From NCBI RefSeq assembly GCF_000423785.1, contig NZ_AUIQ01000002.1, positions 1 through 64,000 of the forward strand: a stretch of DNA of 64,000 nt, read 5' to 3'. Positions 7,885 through 16,769 of this stretch are shown piece after piece (the first letter of the stretch is position 1; each line of letters starts with the position of its first letter). Position numbers and translations under genes: made by a program. The notes under the pieces are model-generated. The model did not search any database and was not told where the DNA came from. It saw nothing but the letters and a program-made list of their open reading frames with translations. Origin of the DNA: Tetragenococcus muriaticus DSM 15685. Lineage in GTDB: Bacteria > Bacillota > Bacilli > Lactobacillales > Enterococcaceae.

Positions 7885-9418
7885 ATTGTTTCTCTTGCTT
7901 TTCTATGTCAATCGTCCGATCAGCAAAAGGCGCATAAAATTCCTGTTCGTGAGAAACTACTAAAACTGTACCTTGGTAATTACCTAGGGTTTCCTGTAGC
8001 CTTTCCTTCGTCTTTTGGTCCATATGATTTGTCGGTTCATCTAAAATCAAAAAATTACTTGCTTGTAAAGTTAACTGTGCTAACCTTACTTTGGATTGCT
8101 CGCCACCGCTTAATAACTTGAGTGGTTTTTGTACTAATTGATCACTCAATCCGCAACGTGACAATTGCCTCCGTAGTTCTTTAGGTGAAATTTCTGGGAA
8201 AACATTCCCTAGGTATTGCAGCGGTGTTTGCAGAGGGAATTCCCATGTTAATTCCTGTTCAAAATAACCGATCTTCGTATTCGCAGGATAATCATATTCT
8301 CCAGATAAAGCCGGAATTTGTCCAATTAACGTTTTTAACAACGTTGATTTCCCAATACCATTAAATCCTTTTAGTGCTATTTTTTCACCATAACGAATCG
8401 TTAAATTTATAGGTCGTAGTAATGGTTTTTCATAGCCAATTACTAAATCCTGTGTGGTTACTGCAAAAGTTGCCACAATTCCTTTATAAGGAAAATCAAA
8501 TGCTGGTTGTATTTGGTTGGTAGGAGGAGTAAGACGTTCAACTTTAGCTAATTGTTTTTCCCGACTTTTAGCCATTTTCGAACGAGAACCAGCTTTATTT
8601 TTACGGATATAGCTCTCTGTTTTTTCTATTTGTTTTTTCTGAGCTTCATAGCGCTTCATATATGTTTCTTGGTCCGCTTCTTTTTGCTTTAACGCCTTCG
8701 TTACATTCCCAGCATATTTTGTTAATGCCCCAAACTCTATATCAGCAACATGAGTAGTAATTTCATCGAGAAATTGTTGGTCGTGTGAGACAACCAAAAA
8801 AGTCCCAGAGAAATTTTGTAGAAACGAGATCAGCCATTGAACATGCTTGTCGTCCAGGTGGTTTGTCGGTTCATCTAAAACCAAAACTGCAGGATGTTCC
8901 AATAAAAGTTTAGCCAAAATCACTTTTGAACGCTGCCCACCACTTAAATTTTTTAAAAATGTATCTAAACCTAATACATCAAGCCCAAGTCCTATTGTTG
9001 TTTCTTGAATCAAAGCGTCCATTTGATAGAATTCACTCTGATCTAGTTGTGTTTGCAACTTCCCAGCTTTTTCTAGCAATAAGTCATCAAAGGTCTCACC
9101 ATAGCTTTCATAAAGTTTCCCGATTTCTTCTTCTATTGCTAATTCTTTTGCAAACGCTTGTTTTAAAAATTCATAAATCGTTAATTTTTCGTCTAGGCGT
9201 GCGTACTGATCTAAGTAACCAATCGTTTGGTTTTTCGATAGCTCAACAGAACCTTTTTCAGGCAAGATTTCTCCAGTTATAATTTTAATTAATGTTGACT
9301 TTCCTGCCCCATTTTGTCCAGTCAAACCTACATGTTCTCCGTCATTTATTTGTAAATTTAGATTTTCATATAATACTTTATCACCAAATTGTTGCGAAAT
9401 ATCACTCAATTTTAGCAT
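7883..9418 (-). CDS. ABC-F family ATPase (ribosome-associated translation factor type)
   Basis: A 511-residue protein with two ATPase domains in tandem and no membrane segments. The first has GQNGAGKST (about 35), LSGGQRSKV and VLVLDEPTNHLD. The second has GFNGIGKST (about 355), LSGGEQSKV and FLILDEPTNHMD. A charged linker (about 240-300, rich in Lys, Gln and Arg) matches the interdomain arm that ABC-F proteins insert near the ribosomal exit site. Members act in translation or ribosome-protection resistance. Which subgroup this belongs to cannot be decided by eye. Confidence 0.9.
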   Translation of the reverse strand: MLKLSDISQQFGDKVLYENLNLQINDGEHVGLTGQNGAGKSTLIKIITGEILPEKGSVELSKNQTIGYLDQYARLDEKLTIYEFLKQAFAKELAIEEEIGKLYESYGETFDDLLLEKAGKLQTQLDQSEFYQMDALIQETTIGLGLDVLGLDTFLKNLSGGQRSKVILAKLLLEHPAVLVLDEPTNHLDDKHVQWLISFLQNFSGTFLVVSHDQQFLDEITTHVADIEFGALTKYAGNVTKALKQKEADQETYMKRYEAQKKQIEKTESYIRKNKAGSRSKMAKSREKQLAKVERLTPPTNQIQPAFDFPYKGIVATFAVTTQDLVIGYEKPLLRPINLTIRYGEKIALKGFNGIGKSTLLKTLIGQIPALSGEYDYPANTKIGYFEQELTWEFPLQTPLQYLGNVFPEISPKELRRQLSRCGLSDQLVQKPLKLLSGGEQSKVRLAQLTLQASNFLILDEPTNHMDQKTKERLQETLGNYQGTVLVVSHEQEFYAPFADRTIDIEKQEKQ

Positions 9419-9440
9419 TTACTTATCCTATCCTAACTGT

Positions 9441-9471
9441 AAAAAACTGCGGACGAATTTGTCCACAGTTT
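9441..9471 (-). terminator. Intrinsic terminator of metQ
   Basis: On the minus strand AACTGTGGAC pairs with GTCCGCAGTT (one U-G pair), followed directly by TTTTTT. It lies 57 bases past the metQ stop and separates it from the ABC-F gene. Confidence 0.85.
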
Positions 9472-9527
9472 CACCTTAAAAATATTCAACTTGAAAAGTC
9501 TACCACGTTTAAGAAATAGTGTCTAGT

Positions 9528-10382
9528 TTAGCTACTCCAAATATCATTAACAGGTATTTCAACTTCTACTTTTGTTCCATCAAATTCATCGTCAATATAT
9601 TCTTGCACCTCAGGGTCATGATAAACTTCGCCTAATTTTTGTAATTTTTCTTCATCTTGGCGGCCTTCTTTAACAGCAATAACATTTAAATTAATACGAT
9701 TAGATTCATCTACTTTTTCTCGGTAAATCGCATCATTTAATACATTTAGCCCACCTTCAAGCGCTACAGTGTTACTAATCAAAGCCATGTCCACATCCTG
9801 TAAAATACGTGGGCCAGTCACATCATCAATCAATTCAAATTCTAAATTTTTAGGGTTTGAACTCACATCCTCTGGCGTGCCTACGCCATCATCGAAATCT
9901 TCATTTAGTTCAACTAGTCCGGCCGCTTCTAGCACTCGAAGTCCTCTTGCTGTATTCGCAGGGTTATCAGCTAAGGCTACTACGTCATGATCTTTTATTT
10001 CATCAACAGAATCATATTTATCTGAGTAAATGCCCATCGGTTCAACATAAGTTGTAGCTACGGGTATTAATTTTTCTGTACTATCTTCATTAAAACTTTC
10101 CAAATAACCAATTGATTGAAAAGCATTAGCATCAATATCTCCATCAGCAGTGGCATTATTTTTGGCCGCTCCACCATCAATGTCTTCAACTTCAATCTGA
10201 ATTCCAGCATCTTCAGCCACCTCTGAATTTGCAATAAATTCCCAAATCTGCGCATCCGCGCTCTCAGAACCAATGTGAATTACTTGATCCTCTTCTCCAG
10301 CTACTCCTTGTTCATTATCATTACAAGCGCTAAGAGCAACGACCGTTACTAAAGCTAAAAAGACAACCCACTTCTTCTTCAT
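9528..10382 (-). CDS. metQ: D-methionine-binding lipoprotein MetQ (NlpA family)
   Basis: A substrate-binding lipoprotein of 284 residues for methionine uptake. It has a signal peptide with lipobox LSAC (cysteine at about residue 20) and the NlpA fold. Family motifs include YVEPMGIYSDKY, ALADNPANTARGL and the C-terminal substrate-pocket region. The ATG at 10380-10382 has GAGGAGG upstream; an extension to 10415 lacks support. No permease or ATPase gene (metI, metN) is adjacent, so the partner subunits must be encoded elsewhere. It follows the YxjG-type methyltransferase gene by 87 bases, within a methionine-related block. The mature protein is strongly acidic, as in halophiles. Confidence 0.9.
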   Translation of the reverse strand: MKKKWVVFLALVTVVALSACNDNEQGVAGEEDQVIHIGSESADAQIWEFIANSEVAEDAGIQIEVEDIDGGAAKNNATADGDIDANAFQSIGYLESFNEDSTEKLIPVATTYVEPMGIYSDKYDSVDEIKDHDVVALADNPANTARGLRVLEAAGLVELNEDFDDGVGTPEDVSSNPKNLEFELIDDVTGPRILQDVDMALISNTVALEGGLNVLNDAIYREKVDESNRINLNVIAVKEGRQDEEKLQKLGEVYHDPEVQEYIDDEFDGTKVEVEIPVNDIWSS

Positions 10383-10469
10383 CAAAAACCTCCTCAATCC
10401 AAGCAAAATAAACACGTTCCGAAAATTCTGTTAATTTTAATTAAAATAATCTCAATAACAAATACAAAA

Positions 10470-11588
10470 TCACACAGATCGCTCTTGCCAAACTTCCTTA
10501 GCCGTATTAACAAGTAAGTTAATTTTTTTCCATTGATCTTCTTCAGTAAGATCATTGCCTTCTTGAGTTGAGGAGAAGCCACACTGAGTACCTAGACATA
10601 ATTGTTCAAAAGGAACATATTGGCTAGCTTTTTCAATCCGCTTTTTTAACATTGCTTCCTCTTCTAATTCTGGAGTTTTCGTAGTAATCAACCCTAAAAC
10701 TATTCGCTGATCTTGGATACTTTTCAAAGGTTCAAATCCACCAGAACGTTCATCATCAAACTCCAAAAAGAACCCATTAAATGCTCGAATAGCGAGTAAA
10801 CGACCAGCAATTTTATCATAAGAACCATTATATAACCAACGAGATTGGAAGTTCCCTTTGCAAAAATGAAAAGTCACAGCTAAATCTTCAGGTTTTTTTG
10901 CTAAAACAGCTTCGGTAATATCGCCAAATTCTTGAATCAATTCATCTGGATTATAACCATTTTCTTGAATCAAACCACGAAAATGATTGTCAAACAAAGC
11001 CCCCCAGCTAGTATCGTCTAACTGCAAATACCGGCAGCCAGCATCGTAAAAAGCTTGGATTGTCTCCTGATAAGTTGCGACAAGATCTAAAATAAAATCA
11101 TCTTTTTTCGCGTACACTGGATTTTCATGATATTTTTTTGACAAAATAAAAGAATCAAGAAATATCATATTCGGGCCGGGAATCGTTTGCTTTGCTATCA
11201 CATCTTCAGCATCAGCATATTTTTTTGTAAAACGGAAATGATCTAAAAATGGATGATTTTGGTTAAAAGAAAGTTTCCCACTAACAAACGTTCCTTGAGC
11301 TTTTGAAGTAACTCCAAAAGCTGTAGTTTCAAAGTCATAAACAGTAATTCCATTCAATCCAGCAATAAAATCTAAATGCCACCAACGACGACGAAATTCG
11401 CCATCAGTTACTGCATTTAACCCTAGCTCTTTTTCTTTTTGAATTAATTCTATAATCGATTTGTCTTCTACTTCCTTTAGCGCTTCTTGCGTGATTTTTC
11501 CTTGTTTAAATTGTTCTCTTGCTTTTTTTAACTTTTCCGGACGTAAAAAACTTCCTACAATATCCCAACGAAATGGTATTTTCTCCAT
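10470..11588 (-). CDS. Cobalamin-independent methionine synthase-like methyltransferase (YxjG/YxjH family)
   Basis: A 372-residue protein equivalent to the C-terminal catalytic half of MetE. The zinc-binding residues can be placed in TFHFCKGN and in the C-terminal QCGFSST segment. LQLDDTSWG is the strand bearing acidic ligands. Short MetE-like proteins of this type transfer a methyl group to homocysteine, but the methyl donor is often not established. It lies between the luxS-SDR pair and metQ. A second, clearly related gene is at 19402-20547. A GAGAGGGG site precedes the ATG at 11588. Confidence 0.85.
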   Translation of the reverse strand: MEKIPFRWDIVGSFLRPEKLKKAREQFKQGKITQEALKEVEDKSIIELIQKEKELGLNAVTDGEFRRRWWHLDFIAGLNGITVYDFETTAFGVTSKAQGTFVSGKLSFNQNHPFLDHFRFTKKYADAEDVIAKQTIPGPNMIFLDSFILSKKYHENPVYAKKDDFILDLVATYQETIQAFYDAGCRYLQLDDTSWGALFDNHFRGLIQENGYNPDELIQEFGDITEAVLAKKPEDLAVTFHFCKGNFQSRWLYNGSYDKIAGRLLAIRAFNGFFLEFDDERSGGFEPLKSIQDQRIVLGLITTKTPELEEEAMLKKRIEKASQYVPFEQLCLGTQCGFSSTQEGNDLTEEDQWKKINLLVNTAKEVWQERSV

Positions 11589-11608
11589 ACAAACCCCTCT
11601 CTTTCTAT

Positions 11609-11757
11609 AAAAATAAAGCTAGGACAAAGTTGACTAGCATGTTCATTCTTGAATTGGTTAAAAACTCATTCTTACCGCCTTTAATCTAAAATAGCTAAAG
11701 CTAAGAATAGATCACTTTTCATAAACTACTGCTAGACAATATCAATGCCCCAGCTTT
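11609..11757 (-). terminator. Long nested terminator after the SDR gene
   Basis: On the minus strand AAAGCTGGGGCA (from 11757) pairs completely with TGTCCTAGCTTT (to 11615) if G-U pairs are allowed, followed by ATTTTT. The roughly 120-base loop contains further complementary segments: TTGACTAGCA with TGCTAGACAA, and ATTCTTA with TAAGAAT. So the whole region could fold as one long imperfect stem. Its inner sequence differs from the TATCCGAAC family. Confidence 0.6.
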
Positions 11758-11771
11758 TATTTTCCGACAAA

Positions 11772-12545
11772 TTAATGCATCGTCATGCCACCAGTTACAT
11801 TAAGTGCTTGTCCTGTCATATAGCTAGCTAAAGGACTTGCCAAAAATAAAATAACGTTTGCGACATCTTGAGTTGAACCAGTACGACCCAATGGCACTTG
11901 GCTTTGATCTTCTTCTAATACTTCTTGTGCTGTCATCCCACGAATAGCGCCGCCTTCAACACGTTCTCGATGTTTCATTGGTGTTTCGACAATTCCGGGA
12001 CATACAGCGTTTACTAAAATATCATCTTGAGCAACTTCTAATGCTAGTGTTTTACATAGACCCAAAACTGCATGTTTGGATGCCACATATCCTGACATCC
12101 CTTTATAGCCATTTTTCCCAGCTTGTGAAGCCACAAAAATTACTCGCCCAGATTTTTCCTTACGTTGCATTAATCCAGTAACATATTTACTGCTTAAATA
12201 AGCGCCTCGCGTATTTACTGTGAGTACTTTATCAAAATCTACCGTGCTACTTTCAGTCAAGAAGTCTACAGTAGAAATGCCGGCCACATTAACAAGTATA
12301 TCTGGGATAAGCATTTGCTCTTCTAATTGTTGAACTAAACTAATTATTTCTTCTTCTTCAGCAATATCTAAATGCATCTTATAGTTTTTTTCATTAAGTT
12401 TCTGTAATTTCGCTTCTTCAAAAGCAATATCACAAGCAATTACAGTTGCTCCTTCGTTTTGGAAGGTTTCTACAACGCTTTGACCAATACCCTGTGACGC
12501 CCCGATAACCAAAGCTATTTTTTCTCTTAATTCAGTAAAATACAT
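11772..12545 (-). CDS. Short-chain dehydrogenase/reductase (SDR)
   Basis: A classical 257-residue SDR. The nucleotide motif is GASQGIG at 15-21, NVAG is at about 86-89, and the catalytic residues are Asn111, Ser140, Tyr153 and Lys157 (YVASK). The C-terminal GGMTMH ending is typical of the 3-oxoacyl reductase/acetoin reductase group. An acidic residue at the end of the second strand (CDI, Asp39) suggests a preference for NAD. It follows luxS by 12 bases and is probably co-transcribed with it. The substrate is unknown; its link with luxS has no obvious biochemical reason. Confidence 0.82.
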   Translation of the reverse strand: MYFTELREKIALVIGASQGIGQSVVETFQNEGATVIACDIAFEEAKLQKLNEKNYKMHLDIAEEEEIISLVQQLEEQMLIPDILVNVAGISTVDFLTESSTVDFDKVLTVNTRGAYLSSKYVTGLMQRKEKSGRVIFVASQAGKNGYKGMSGYVASKHAVLGLCKTLALEVAQDDILVNAVCPGIVETPMKHRERVEGGAIRGMTAQEVLEEDQSQVPLGRTGSTQDVANVILFLASPLASYMTGQALNVTGGMTMH

Positions 12546-12557
12546 CCAACGTTCCTC

Positions 12558-13031
12558 CTAAACGACATGACGTTCAAAAGGATCATCACTAATGCCATCT
12601 TCTAAAACAAGTTTAGCGTACTCTTTAGCTGAAAATAGTGAATGATCACGGTAATTACCACAGCTTGTGATATCTACCCCTTGTACATCTTCCCATTTTG
12701 TTTCATAGGCAATTGTTTTAAGAGATTCGCTCAAAGCTTGAGCAACTTCGGTTGGAGTATATTCTCCCCACACAATTAAATGAAAACCAGTACGGCAACC
12801 AAATGGAGAACAATCGATAATACCGTCCAAACGATCACGTAATAAATCTGCTAATAGATGTTCAATTGTGTGTAACCCTGCAGTTGGAAGTTCTTTTTCA
12901 TTTGGTTGTAAGAAACGTAAATCATAGTTAGAGATTACGTCTCCCTTTTTACCTGTTTCCTTACCAATTAAACGAACATAAGGTGCCTTTACTTTTGTAT
13001 GATCTAATGTAAAACTTTCTACTTCCGCCAT
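12558..13031 (-). CDS. luxS: S-ribosylhomocysteine lyase LuxS
   Basis: LuxS (157 residues) splits S-ribosylhomocysteine into homocysteine and the AI-2 precursor, completing the activated methyl cycle. The metal ligands His54, His58 (HTIEH) and Cys124 are present, as are the catalytic Glu57 and the cysteine of SPFGCRTG (about 79). Length and motifs are normal. A GGAGG site precedes the ATG. The gene is preceded by a T-box leader with a methionine (AUG) specifier, so its expression should rise when charged tRNA-Met is scarce, which fits its role in regenerating homocysteine. Confidence 0.97.
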   Translation of the reverse strand: MAEVESFTLDHTKVKAPYVRLIGKETGKKGDVISNYDLRFLQPNEKELPTAGLHTIEHLLADLLRDRLDGIIDCSPFGCRTGFHLIVWGEYTPTEVAQALSESLKTIAYETKWEDVQGVDITSCGNYRDHSLFSAKEYAKLVLEDGISDDPFERHVV

Positions 13032-13065
13032 TTTCTTTCCTCCTCAAAATATTTTTAGAGATAAT

Positions 13066-13340
13066 AAAAAATCTCCATCCCTTTGCCTACCAACTTTGAT
13101 AAACAAAGGGACGAAGACTTTCGTGTTACCACCCTTATTTGCACAAACTTCACAGTTAATGCCTCAACGGTACCCTTAGATACCCGGCAGTTTATCGGCC
13201 ACTCACCCGTTTATTTAGCGCTAACTAAATAAAAAGCTCAGAGTTCATCTTCACTACTTTTTACTTGTCCCCTTTTCCACCAACCGGGTTCTCTTTAACA
13301 AATGCAGCAGCTACTCTTCTCTGTCCTAGCTTTATTTATG
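13066..13340 (-). promoter_or_regulatory. T-box leader of luxS, probably methionine-specific
   Basis: The minus-strand leader contains AAGGGTGGTAACACG (complement of 13122-13136), a good match to the T-box sequence whose UGGN bulge binds the tRNA acceptor end. A terminator stem follows: CCCTTTG with CAAAGGG (13079-13110), then ATTTTTT. Upstream, stem I closes CAGAG with CTCTG and exposes GAAGATGAAC. The AUG at 13246-13248 is the likely specifier codon, pointing to tRNA-Met. UGGU in the T-box fits the A73 discriminator of tRNA-Met. Confidence 0.88.
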
Positions 13341-13350
13341 ATTTGTAAAC

Positions 13351-13379
13351 AGTATAGTTAAGAATAAATGAATTGTCAA
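13351..13379 (-). promoter_or_regulatory. Promoter of the T-box/luxS transcript
   Basis: Minus strand TTGACA (13379-13374), a 17-base spacer, then TATACT (13356-13351). This is a near-consensus sigma-A promoter placed just upstream of the T-box leader. Confidence 0.85.
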
Positions 13380-13489
13380 GTTGGTGCTTTTTAAATTGAA
13401 TAAACTATATTAAGCTTCTATCTCAAAAGTAAACTTACTAAGAAAAATTATGTTAATATGATTTATATAAAATAGCTCTACCCTTAGTA

Positions 13490-13534
13490 TTGAAATAGTA
13501 AAACAACAGTACGTATATCAGCGTAACCCGTTAC
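13490..13534 (+). promoter_or_regulatory. Putative promoter and palindromic operator of the GH1/ROK genes
   Basis: TTGAAA (13490-13495), 18 bases, TATATC (13514-13519) is a plausible promoter. Just after it GTAACCCGTTAC (13523-13534) is an inverted repeat with five-base arms, positioned where a repressor would block transcription start. It does not fit the cre consensus. The regulator is unknown and no regulator gene is adjacent. Confidence 0.45.
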
Positions 13535-13561
13535 CGTACAAATAGAACTGGAGGCAGAATA

Positions 13562-14935
13562 ATGAAGACATTTCCAAAAAATTTCTTATGGGGTTCGGCT
13601 ACCTCGGCTCCGCAATCAGAAGGACATAGCTTACAAAACGGTAAATCTGAAACCACTTGGGATTATTGGTTTAAGACAAATCCAGAAAAATTTCATGAAA
13701 ATCAAGGTCCTGAAAATACAACAAATATATACGAAATGTATAAAGAAGACTGCAAAAGAATGAAAGAGATTGGACTCAATTCTTTTCGTACCTCGATTTC
13801 TTGGGCACGTCTTTTACCAGACGGAAGGCATGTAAACCAAGAAGCCGTCGCTTTTTATCGTGATTATTTCAAACATATTCTTGAAGAAGGCGTGCAACCT
13901 ATCATTAACTTATTTCATTTTGACATGCCCATGTGGTTAATGGAAAAAGGCGGCTGGGAAACCCGAGAATCCGTAGACGCATTTGCTTTTTATGCCAAAA
14001 CAGCATTTGAATTGTTTGGCGATTTAATAAAAAATTGGACAACTTTCAACGAACCTATTGTGCATATTGAGTGCGGCTACTTAAATGGTGCCCATTATCC
14101 AGCTATTCACGATTTTAAAAAAGCCATCCAGGTTGGTTACCATACATTAATGGCTCACGCTTACGCCGTAAAAGCATTTCGTGAGATTATGCCCAACGAA
14201 AGCATCGGGATTATCTTAAACATCACCCCTGCTTACGCGCGTAGTGATCAAGCAGCTGATCAATCAGCCAAAGAAAATGCGGATTTATTAACAATGAAAA
14301 GTTTCTTGGATCCAGCGGTGAAAGGATTTATTCCAGATCCTTTAATCCAATTAATTCAAGCACATGATTTAACGCCAGAAACAATAGGTTCAGACAAAGA
14401 GATAATAAAAGAAAACACCGTAGATTTTATTGGTTTAAATTACTATCAACCCTTACGTGTGCAAGCTCCCGAAAATCCACGTTTCCCCGCTCAAGATCCT
14501 GAGGATTTATTTGCACCTTATGATTGGCCGGAAAAACGAATTAATCCTTACCGCGGTTGGGAAATTTACCCTGAAGCCATTTATGATGTAGCTATGATGA
14601 TGAAAAACGAATATAACAATTTTCCTTGGTATGTTAGTGAAAATGGTATGGGTGTTGCAGAGGAAGAGCGCTTTGTAAATGAAGAAGGCATGATACAGGA
14701 TGATTATCGTATCGATTTTATGAAAGAACATTTAGATTATCTGTATCAAGGTATCCAAGAAGGCAGCAATTGTTTTGGTTATCATACCTGGACATTTATC
14801 GATTGTTGGTCATGGTTAAATGGCTATCGTAATCGCTATGGGTTTTACCGTTTAGAATCGGATAAGGACTTTACACGTAGTTTGAAAAAAAGTGGATTAT
14901 GGTATAAAGAGGTCGCACAGAATAATGGCTATTAA
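13562..14935 (+). CDS. Glycoside hydrolase family 1 enzyme (6-phospho-beta-glycosidase/beta-glucosidase)
   Basis: A 457-residue GH1 protein. The acid/base is Glu164 (TFNEP) and the nucleophile Glu360 (VSENGM). The N-terminus FLWGSATSAPQSEG is typical. Phospho-specific GH1 enzymes bind the sugar phosphate with a Ser-x6-Lys-x-Tyr triad near the C-terminus. Here the equivalent segment reads SWLNGYRNRYG: Ser417 and Tyr426 are kept but the lysine position is Asn424. Specificity for phosphorylated versus free beta-glucosides is therefore uncertain. GGAGG precedes the ATG. A ROK kinase gene follows after 15 bases, so the two are an operon. No transporter gene is adjacent. Confidence 0.88.
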   Translation: MKTFPKNFLWGSATSAPQSEGHSLQNGKSETTWDYWFKTNPEKFHENQGPENTTNIYEMYKEDCKRMKEIGLNSFRTSISWARLLPDGRHVNQEAVAFYRDYFKHILEEGVQPIINLFHFDMPMWLMEKGGWETRESVDAFAFYAKTAFELFGDLIKNWTTFNEPIVHIECGYLNGAHYPAIHDFKKAIQVGYHTLMAHAYAVKAFREIMPNESIGIILNITPAYARSDQAADQSAKENADLLTMKSFLDPAVKGFIPDPLIQLIQAHDLTPETIGSDKEIIKENTVDFIGLNYYQPLRVQAPENPRFPAQDPEDLFAPYDWPEKRINPYRGWEIYPEAIYDVAMMMKNEYNNFPWYVSENGMGVAEEERFVNEEGMIQDDYRIDFMKEHLDYLYQGIQEGSNCFGYHTWTFIDCWSWLNGYRNRYGFYRLESDKDFTRSLKKSGLWYKEVAQNNGY

Positions 14936-14950
14936 GAAAAGAGGAAGAAA

Positions 14951-15817
14951 ATGAGTCTTGTAGTTTTTGATATGGGCGGTTCTTCAATCAAGTATGGTCT
15001 ATGGAAGCAACAAACAATAAGTCAACTTGATCGTTTTACAACACCTTCAACTTTTGAAAAGCTAAAGTTGCAATTTAAGCAAGTTATTGCCCAATTCAAA
15101 GAAGAAATTACCGGGGTAGCTATCAGTGCTCCAGGAGCTGTAAACGTAACCCAACGAAAAATCGATGGAATTAGTGCGATTCCTTATATCCATCATCGCC
15201 CTATTTTCGATGAATTAGAAGATGCCTTAGATTTACCTGTAACAATCGAAAATGATGCGAATTGTGCAGGGATTTGTGAAATGACACTAGGTGCTGGTAA
15301 ACATAGTAAACATGCCATTTTCTTAGTTATTGGAACAGGTGTGGGCGGAGCAATATTTATTAATCGTCATTTATATAAAGGAGCTCATCTTTTCGGTGGA
15401 GAAGTTGGGTTAATGCATAACCAAAACAAAATGACACTCAGCCACAATGGTACAGCTGTCAATACAGCTCACCGCTTTTCTGAGCAATATGGAAACAAAG
15501 TAACAGGAATTGAACTCTTTGAACAAAAGGACAAAGGAGACAAGCGTGCAATTCAAGCTATTGAAACAATGTATGAGCATTTAGCTGATTCACTCTATAA
15601 TATCCAAGTCTCCTTAGATCCAGAAATGATCATCCTTGGTGGTGGTATTTCTGCACGTAAAGAATTAGCAGAAGAACTTCAAGGTCGTTTACAAACTTTA
15701 TTAACAAACGAAGGAGTGCCTGAAATTCTTCCTGAAATTAAAACATGTCACTACCAAAATAACGCCAATCTAATTGGCGCAGCTATAAATTTTGAAACTA
15801 TGCAGAAAGACAGGTAA
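14951..15817 (+). CDS. ROK family sugar kinase, possibly beta-glucoside kinase
   Basis: A 288-residue ROK protein with the phosphate-binding start DMGGSSIKYGLW, the catalytic region IENDANCAGICE (about 98-109, with the base Asp), and GTGVGGAIFIN. It has no DNA-binding domain, so it is a kinase rather than a repressor. The usual ROK zinc motif CxCGxxGCxE is absent; that region reads GLMHNQNKMTLSHNGT. Kinases of beta-glucosides (BglK) work together with GH1 enzymes, and this gene directly follows a GH1 gene, so beta-glucoside phosphorylation is the best guess. Glucokinase is less likely because of the missing zinc motif. Confidence 0.8.
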   Translation: MSLVVFDMGGSSIKYGLWKQQTISQLDRFTTPSTFEKLKLQFKQVIAQFKEEITGVAISAPGAVNVTQRKIDGISAIPYIHHRPIFDELEDALDLPVTIENDANCAGICEMTLGAGKHSKHAIFLVIGTGVGGAIFINRHLYKGAHLFGGEVGLMHNQNKMTLSHNGTAVNTAHRFSEQYGNKVTGIELFEQKDKGDKRAIQAIETMYEHLADSLYNIQVSLDPEMIILGGGISARKELAEELQGRLQTLLTNEGVPEILPEIKTCHYQNNANLIGAAINFETMQKDR

Positions 15818-15833
15818 TTTACTACCTGTCTTT
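15806..15833. terminator. Bidirectional terminator between the ROK kinase and histidine kinase genes
   Basis: AAAGACAGGTA (15806-15816) and TACCTGTCTTT (15823-15833) form a perfect 11-base stem with a six-base loop. It overlaps the ends of both convergent genes and is followed by T-rich sequence on the plus strand and by TTTC on the minus strand. Confidence 0.8.
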
Positions 15834-16766
15834 TACATTTTCTATATTTCTAATTTTCCAAGCATCTAGATAAATATCTAAATGAAACTGTAGTAAGTCT
15901 TCTTGTAATTGTGCCCCCAAAGAAAAATTTAATTTTTCTGAGAGTTGCTTTGCGATAGCTAAGCCAAGTCCTGAACTGTCCGTACCGCGTGCGCCCTCAC
16001 TTTGGTAATTGCGGTCAAATAAACGCTCGACATCAATATTTTGTTTTTCTGGTAATTTATTTTCAAAAATAAATCGCAATCGTTCTTCCTGTTTTTCTAA
16101 ACGAATATTAAAATAGCGAACTCCATGAATAAAGGCGTTTTTTATCAAATTTTGTACAATTCGTTCGAAATCAACGCGACTTGTTTGGATCACAATGAGC
16201 TCGTCTGTTAAATCAATCTCCATGTCTTCAAAAGTTGCTGACAATTCTTCATAGTACTGCGCTACTTGCTCTTGAATTAAGGTAATTGGATTTACCGCTT
16301 CACTATGAATTTGATAGTCATCTGCATCTAATAAACTTAATAAATAAAACTCATCAATAAGTGATGAAATTAATTGTGTACGTTCTTCAATAATTTTTAA
16401 ATACTTTAAATCCCGAGCACTCAATGTAGTTTTATCAAGCATTTGAATATAACCAATCATTGATGTCAAAGGGGTCCTAAAATCATGTGAAATCGAAGCA
16501 ATCATTTCTTTACTTTGTTTGGCCATTCGCCTATTTTCTTTATCTGTTTGGTTAAAAGACACAATTAATTCATTAACTTCTTCAACTAATTGTCGGTTAC
16601 GTTTAGAAAACCCGATTCTTTTTAAGGGCGTATGAGAATTTCCTTGCTTAATAGTCTTAATCTGTAAAATCATATCTTTTAATTCCCGACGGTAAAAGAT
16701 CCAAGCTATGATAAGTAACAAATTAATTCCTATACTAATGAATAAAATCCATATCACAAATTTCAC
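15822..16766 (-). CDS. Sensor histidine kinase
   Basis: A 314-residue membrane kinase. One hydrophobic helix at residues 3-25 is followed directly by a cytoplasmic part. The H-box is SHDFRTPLTSMIGYIQML (phosphorylated His94), the N-box NLIKNAFIHG, and the G-box DSSGLGLAIAK. There is almost no extracellular domain, so it may sense through the membrane or through the neighbouring ABC transporter. It is the last gene of a four-gene unit (response regulator, ABC ATPase, ABC permease, kinase) and starts three bases after the permease stop. The signal is unknown; such units often respond to peptides or envelope stress. Confidence 0.88.
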   Translation of the reverse strand: MKFVIWILFISIGINLLLIIAWIFYRRELKDMILQIKTIKQGNSHTPLKRIGFSKRNRQLVEEVNELIVSFNQTDKENRRMAKQSKEMIASISHDFRTPLTSMIGYIQMLDKTTLSARDLKYLKIIEERTQLISSLIDEFYLLSLLDADDYQIHSEAVNPITLIQEQVAQYYEELSATFEDMEIDLTDELIVIQTSRVDFERIVQNLIKNAFIHGVRYFNIRLEKQEERLRFIFENKLPEKQNIDVERLFDRNYQSEGARGTDSSGLGLAIAKQLSEKLNFSLGAQLQEDLLQFHLDIYLDAWKIRNIENVKDR

Positions 16767-16769
16767 CTA

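Noticed and set aside
13523-13534. cre site at the GH1 promoter
   Set aside because: Only a few consensus positions fit around the central CG, so it is listed as an unknown operator instead.
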